DNA of 64,000 bases, from contig OZ251573.1 of NCBI GenBank assembly GCA_965243545.1, forward strand, positions 4,216,001 to 4,280,000, in the 5' to 3' direction. Shown piece after piece: positions 61,679-64,000 of this stretch; positions within the stretch are counted from its first letter, which is position 1; the number at the start of each line of letters is the position of its first letter. Source of the DNA: CATQHW01 sp965243545. GTDB lineage: Bacteria; Spirochaetota; Spirochaetia; SZUA-6; Bin103. The translations under genes were made by a program, and so were the position numbers. The notes under the pieces were generated by a model that was given only the letters and a program-made list of their open reading frames with translations, was not told the origin of the DNA and made no database searches.

Positions 61679-62703
61679 ACCCGACACTGCACGTTGGACG
61701 CGCCGAGGATGCGTACGGCGGCTGGAGCGCTCCTGACCTCATCATGTCGGACGGCGCCTACGGCGTCGGCGGCTTCCCGGGCGATCCCCGCACTCCTGAC
61801 CGGCTGCACGAATGGTACGCCCCGCACGTCGAAGTCTGGTCGGAGCGGGCGCATCCGGCTACCACGCTCTGGTTCTGGAACACGGAGATCGGTTGGGCGA
61901 CCGTGCACCCGGTGCTGGCCGCCAACGGCTGGGAGTACGTGCAGACGATCGTGTGGGACAAGGGCATCCGCCACATAGCCGGCAACGTGAACGGAACGAC
62001 GATTCGCCGCTTCCCGACGGTGACCGAGGTGTGCGTGTTCTATCGCCGGCGCCTTGATCTGCCGTCTCCCGGCGGCGCTCTGTCCGCCTGTCAGTGGCTG
62101 CGCGCGGAGTGGCAGCGGACCGGCATGCCGTTGTCCCAGGCCAACCAGGCGTGCGGGGTACGAAACGCGGCGACCCGCAAATACCTCACGCAGGACTGGC
62201 TCTGGTACTTCCCGCCCGCCGAGATGATGGAGCGCTTGGCGGCGTATGCGAACCGGCATGGCGATCCGGCCGGCCGGCCGTATTACTCCCTCGACGGCGA
62301 GCGTCCGGTGACCGGCGCGGAATGGTCGCGGTTGAGGCATCCGTGGAACCATGAGCACGGCTTGACGAACGTGTGGTCGCATCCGCCGCTCAACGGCGTG
62401 GAACGTTATCGCGGCGCCGGGCGCCGGGCCGCTCCTCGGGTCCACAATCCCGGCAGGAACGCAGCCGCGCATCTCAACCAGAAGCCGCTCGCGTTCATGC
62501 GCCGTATCCTGGGAGTCGCTTCGGAGCCGGGCGATACCGTCTGGGAGCCGTTTGGCGGCCTGTGCTCGGCATCCGTCGCCGCTGTGGCGATGGGCCGCGC
62601 CGCCTTCGCCGCCGAACCGGACCCCTGGTTCGCCGAGTTGGCGCAACGGCGATTGGGCGAGCAATCCGACAGCGACCAGCTCGCGCTTGATCTCGCGGTG
62701 TGA
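61675..62703 (+). CDS. DNA methyltransferase (amino-methyltransferase with permuted motifs)
   Basis: The 342-aa product (GTG start) begins MNPTLHVGRAEDA. The catalytic-type motif is SDGAYGVGG in place of the usual (D/N/S)PPY. The FxGxG-like SAM site lies near the C-terminus (VWEPFGGLCSASVAAVAMGRAA), so the order is beta-type, motif IV before I. LNQKPLAFMRRI precedes it. Likely N4-cytosine or N6-adenine specific. Its stop overlaps the endonuclease start (TGATG), a type II restriction-modification pair. Confidence 0.82.
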   Translation: MNPTLHVGRAEDAYGGWSAPDLIMSDGAYGVGGFPGDPRTPDRLHEWYAPHVEVWSERAHPATTLWFWNTEIGWATVHPVLAANGWEYVQTIVWDKGIRHIAGNVNGTTIRRFPTVTEVCVFYRRRLDLPSPGGALSACQWLRAEWQRTGMPLSQANQACGVRNAATRKYLTQDWLWYFPPAEMMERLAAYANRHGDPAGRPYYSLDGERPVTGAEWSRLRHPWNHEHGLTNVWSHPPLNGVERYRGAGRRAAPRVHNPGRNAAAHLNQKPLAFMRRILGVASEPGDTVWEPFGGLCSASVAAVAMGRAAFAAEPDPWFAELAQRRLGEQSDSDQLALDLAV

Positions 62704-63616
62704 TGGAGCAGCACGTCCCGGCCGGGACGCCGCAGCGGCATGTGTTTTCCGATGACGCCGAGCGTGCCGATCTGGTACGCAACGTCAGAGATGCGATAGG
62801 AGCTCTGCCGGTCTATTTTCAGACGGCGACGCGGATCGAGGGGCTCGATGCGGCCGATCTGTTCAGTCTGAACAGCGTCCTTGGCGGGACTATCGAAGTG
62901 CAGGTGGTGGAGACGCTCAATCGCATTCGCGCCGTCTGGGATCCGGAGAACAGGAGCCCGCGGCATCGATTCGTGCGGACTGCCCAGACGTTTCCCGACG
63001 TTCGTTTGGTCGCTCGGAACGGAGACGGGAGCGTTGACGTCGCGCTGGGCATCGAGCTCAAGGGCTGGTATCTGCTTTCCAAAGAGCGGGAACCCAGCTT
63101 TCGCTATACCGTCAGTGCGGCAGCCTGCGCGCCACAAGACCTGCTGGTGGTCGTTCCCTGGCATCTCCGCAACCGTATTGTCGGGAGAACCGGTCGTGTA
63201 CGCTCCATACGTAGAGCAAGCGCGCTATGCTGCGGAATACCGTAACTGGTGGTGGGAGACGCAACGGGAGACGCGCGACGCAATCGAACAACGCAAGGTG
63301 ATAGTTCCCCAGGGAGACGTCCGGCCGTACCCAGAGCCAAAGGCGAAGATCGCCGACCGACCGGTCAAAGATGGAGGTGGCAACTTCGGGCGGATCGCGC
63401 GGCTCGCCGGGCTGATGGACGACTACACCGCGTCGATGCGGGATCAGCGTGTCGCCGGCATCCCGGCGGAGCACTGGATAGCGTTTTTCCGAGACCAGGG
63501 ACGCGGGCGACATCATGAAACATCTGACGAAGCAGTTGATAGCCCGCGGACTTGGCGTAGGAGCCGCGCGCGACGTGGCCGATTCGATCGCCCGTATCGT
63601 CGATACGTTCCATTGA
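62703..63616 (+). pseudogene. Type II restriction endonuclease gene with two frameshifts
   Basis: The gene starts with MEQHVPAG at the methyltransferase stop. The catalytic core has VDVALGIELKGWYLL, a PD-(D/E)XK-type D...ELK. After LRN the frame breaks: one surplus base in a CC run near 63173 puts VLSGEPVVYAPYVEQARY in the next frame. A second surplus base in a GGG near 63506 puts DIMKHLTKQLIARGL and the end in the third frame. Removing both gives one continuous ~300-codon protein. Either pseudogene or sequencing/assembly error in homopolymers. Confidence 0.78.
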
Positions 63617-63648
63617 CTCCTGGACGCCCCGCCAGCCACGTACCAGCG

Positions 63649-64000
63649 TCATGCCTCCGGCGCCATTCGCAGCCCGTGATGAAAGAGCCGTCGCCAGCGG
63701 TACACGCACTTGCGGAGCTCGCGGCGGCCGTAGCGGCCCATCTGCTGGCTGGCGTTGCCCTTGCCGCGCGGTAGCACGCTGATTTCCTCACACCGGAACC
63801 CGCAGCGCTCCGCGATGTCGGCAAGGATCAGGTCCACCGGCACCTCCTCGCCGTGGTATTGCACGTTGTCATTTACCATGATTACCCAGCCGCCGATCCG
63901 TGTGATCCTGGCCAGCTCGGCTATGACGACCGCCATCTCGAAGAAATAGTTGGCGACCAGGCGGATGACGTGAGGATTGCTCAGTTCCGCTTGGCGCGCG
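63649..64000 (-). CDS. DNA methyltransferase, C-terminal part (5' end beyond window)
   Basis: The minus-strand frame is open to the window edge. It shows GGWVIMVNDNVQYHGEEVPVDLILADIA, VLPRGKGNASQQMGRYGRRELRKCVYRWRR, the C-terminal signature of a group of type II amino-methyltransferases. With the methyltransferase at 61675 it would bracket the endonuclease with two methyltransferases. The catalytic motifs are outside. Confidence 0.8.
   Translation of the reverse strand, partial: ARQAELSNPHVIRLVANYFFEMAVVIAELARITRIGGWVIMVNDNVQYHGEEVPVDLILADIAERCGFRCEEISVLPRGKGNASQQMGRYGRRELRKCVYRWRRLFHHGLRMAPEA

Noticed and set aside
1..64000. CRISPR arrays, rRNA and tRNA genes
   Set aside because: No regularly spaced direct repeats, cloverleaf-like sequence or conserved rRNA segments were seen; a dedicated search could still find a degenerate tRNA.
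1..64000. Rho-independent terminators
   Set aside because: Many GC-rich dyads exist but none was seen followed by a convincing T-run, so none is annotated.

Overview
The window is one GC-rich bacterial chromosome segment. Genes are densely packed, GTG and TTG starts are common, and stop/start overlaps (ATGA, TGATG, TTGA) occur repeatedly. Lipoproteins with lipoboxes, a Trk K+ system and a peptide-type ABC importer are present. There is no rRNA, tRNA or ribosomal-protein gene, so the phylum cannot be fixed from the sequence. By eye, housekeeping stretches are far richer in G+C than the accessory blocks at about 9.9-16.3 kb, 44.9-49.2 kb, 52.4-55.0 kb, 59.6-60.5 kb and 61.4-64 kb, which suggests acquired islands in a high-GC host.

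Layout. 1-9.4 kb: the end of an M23 peptidase, a homologue of tRNA-queuosine mannosyltransferase, YchF, and a minus-strand importer operon (binding protein, TIM-barrel-like protein, DppC-, DppF- and DppB-like proteins). 9.9-16.3 kb: a defence-type island with C5 DNA methyltransferase, GHKL (MutL/MORC-like) ATPase, two unknown proteins and Vsr endonuclease, followed by an IS21 istB remnant and toxin-antitoxin debris. 16.3-19.9 kb: a type IIG restriction-methyltransferase. 20-44.9 kb: ordinary metabolism, transport and RNA modification (FAH hydrolase, NagA-like, Gfo/Idh/MocA, Amt, fused E1 dehydrogenase, two Lar-type proteins, lipoproteins, M20 peptidase, Zwf, Tpx/GGDEF, D-malate/tartrate-type dehydrogenase, TrkA-TrkH, a 16S rRNA m7G1405-type methyltransferase, Tgt, RsmI). 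44.9-47.8 kb: a MqsRA-like pair coupled to a ParA-like ATPase. 47.8-60.3 kb: a minus-strand operon with a P-loop/Nudix fusion, RecJ, a giant NERD-pseudokinase-kinase-nuclease fusion, a NERD remnant, two SF1 helicase-like proteins and an HExxH protein. 60.5-64 kb: an SDR, then a restriction-modification island built on a broken Phd/PIN toxin-antitoxin locus.

Two things stand out. First, the GHKL ATPase gene of the 9.9-15.0 kb cassette is interrupted by an exactly inverted 185-bp internal segment between 8-bp inverted repeats. Flipping it back on paper restores one continuous 652-codon frame with all three ATP-binding motifs, so the cassette is either switched off by inversion or recently broken. 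Second, the 47.8-60.3 kb operon looks like a split AddAB/RecBCD-type helicase-nuclease whose iron-sulfur nuclease is fused to a PglW-like NERD-kinase module. That combination is not one I can name as a described system.

Smaller points of interest: mannosyl-queuosine and Tgt homologues in one window, a G1405-type methyltransferase beside RsmI, a diguanylate cyclase frame that runs without a stop into thiol peroxidase, and a restriction endonuclease gene with two single-base frameshifts. No CRISPR array was seen.
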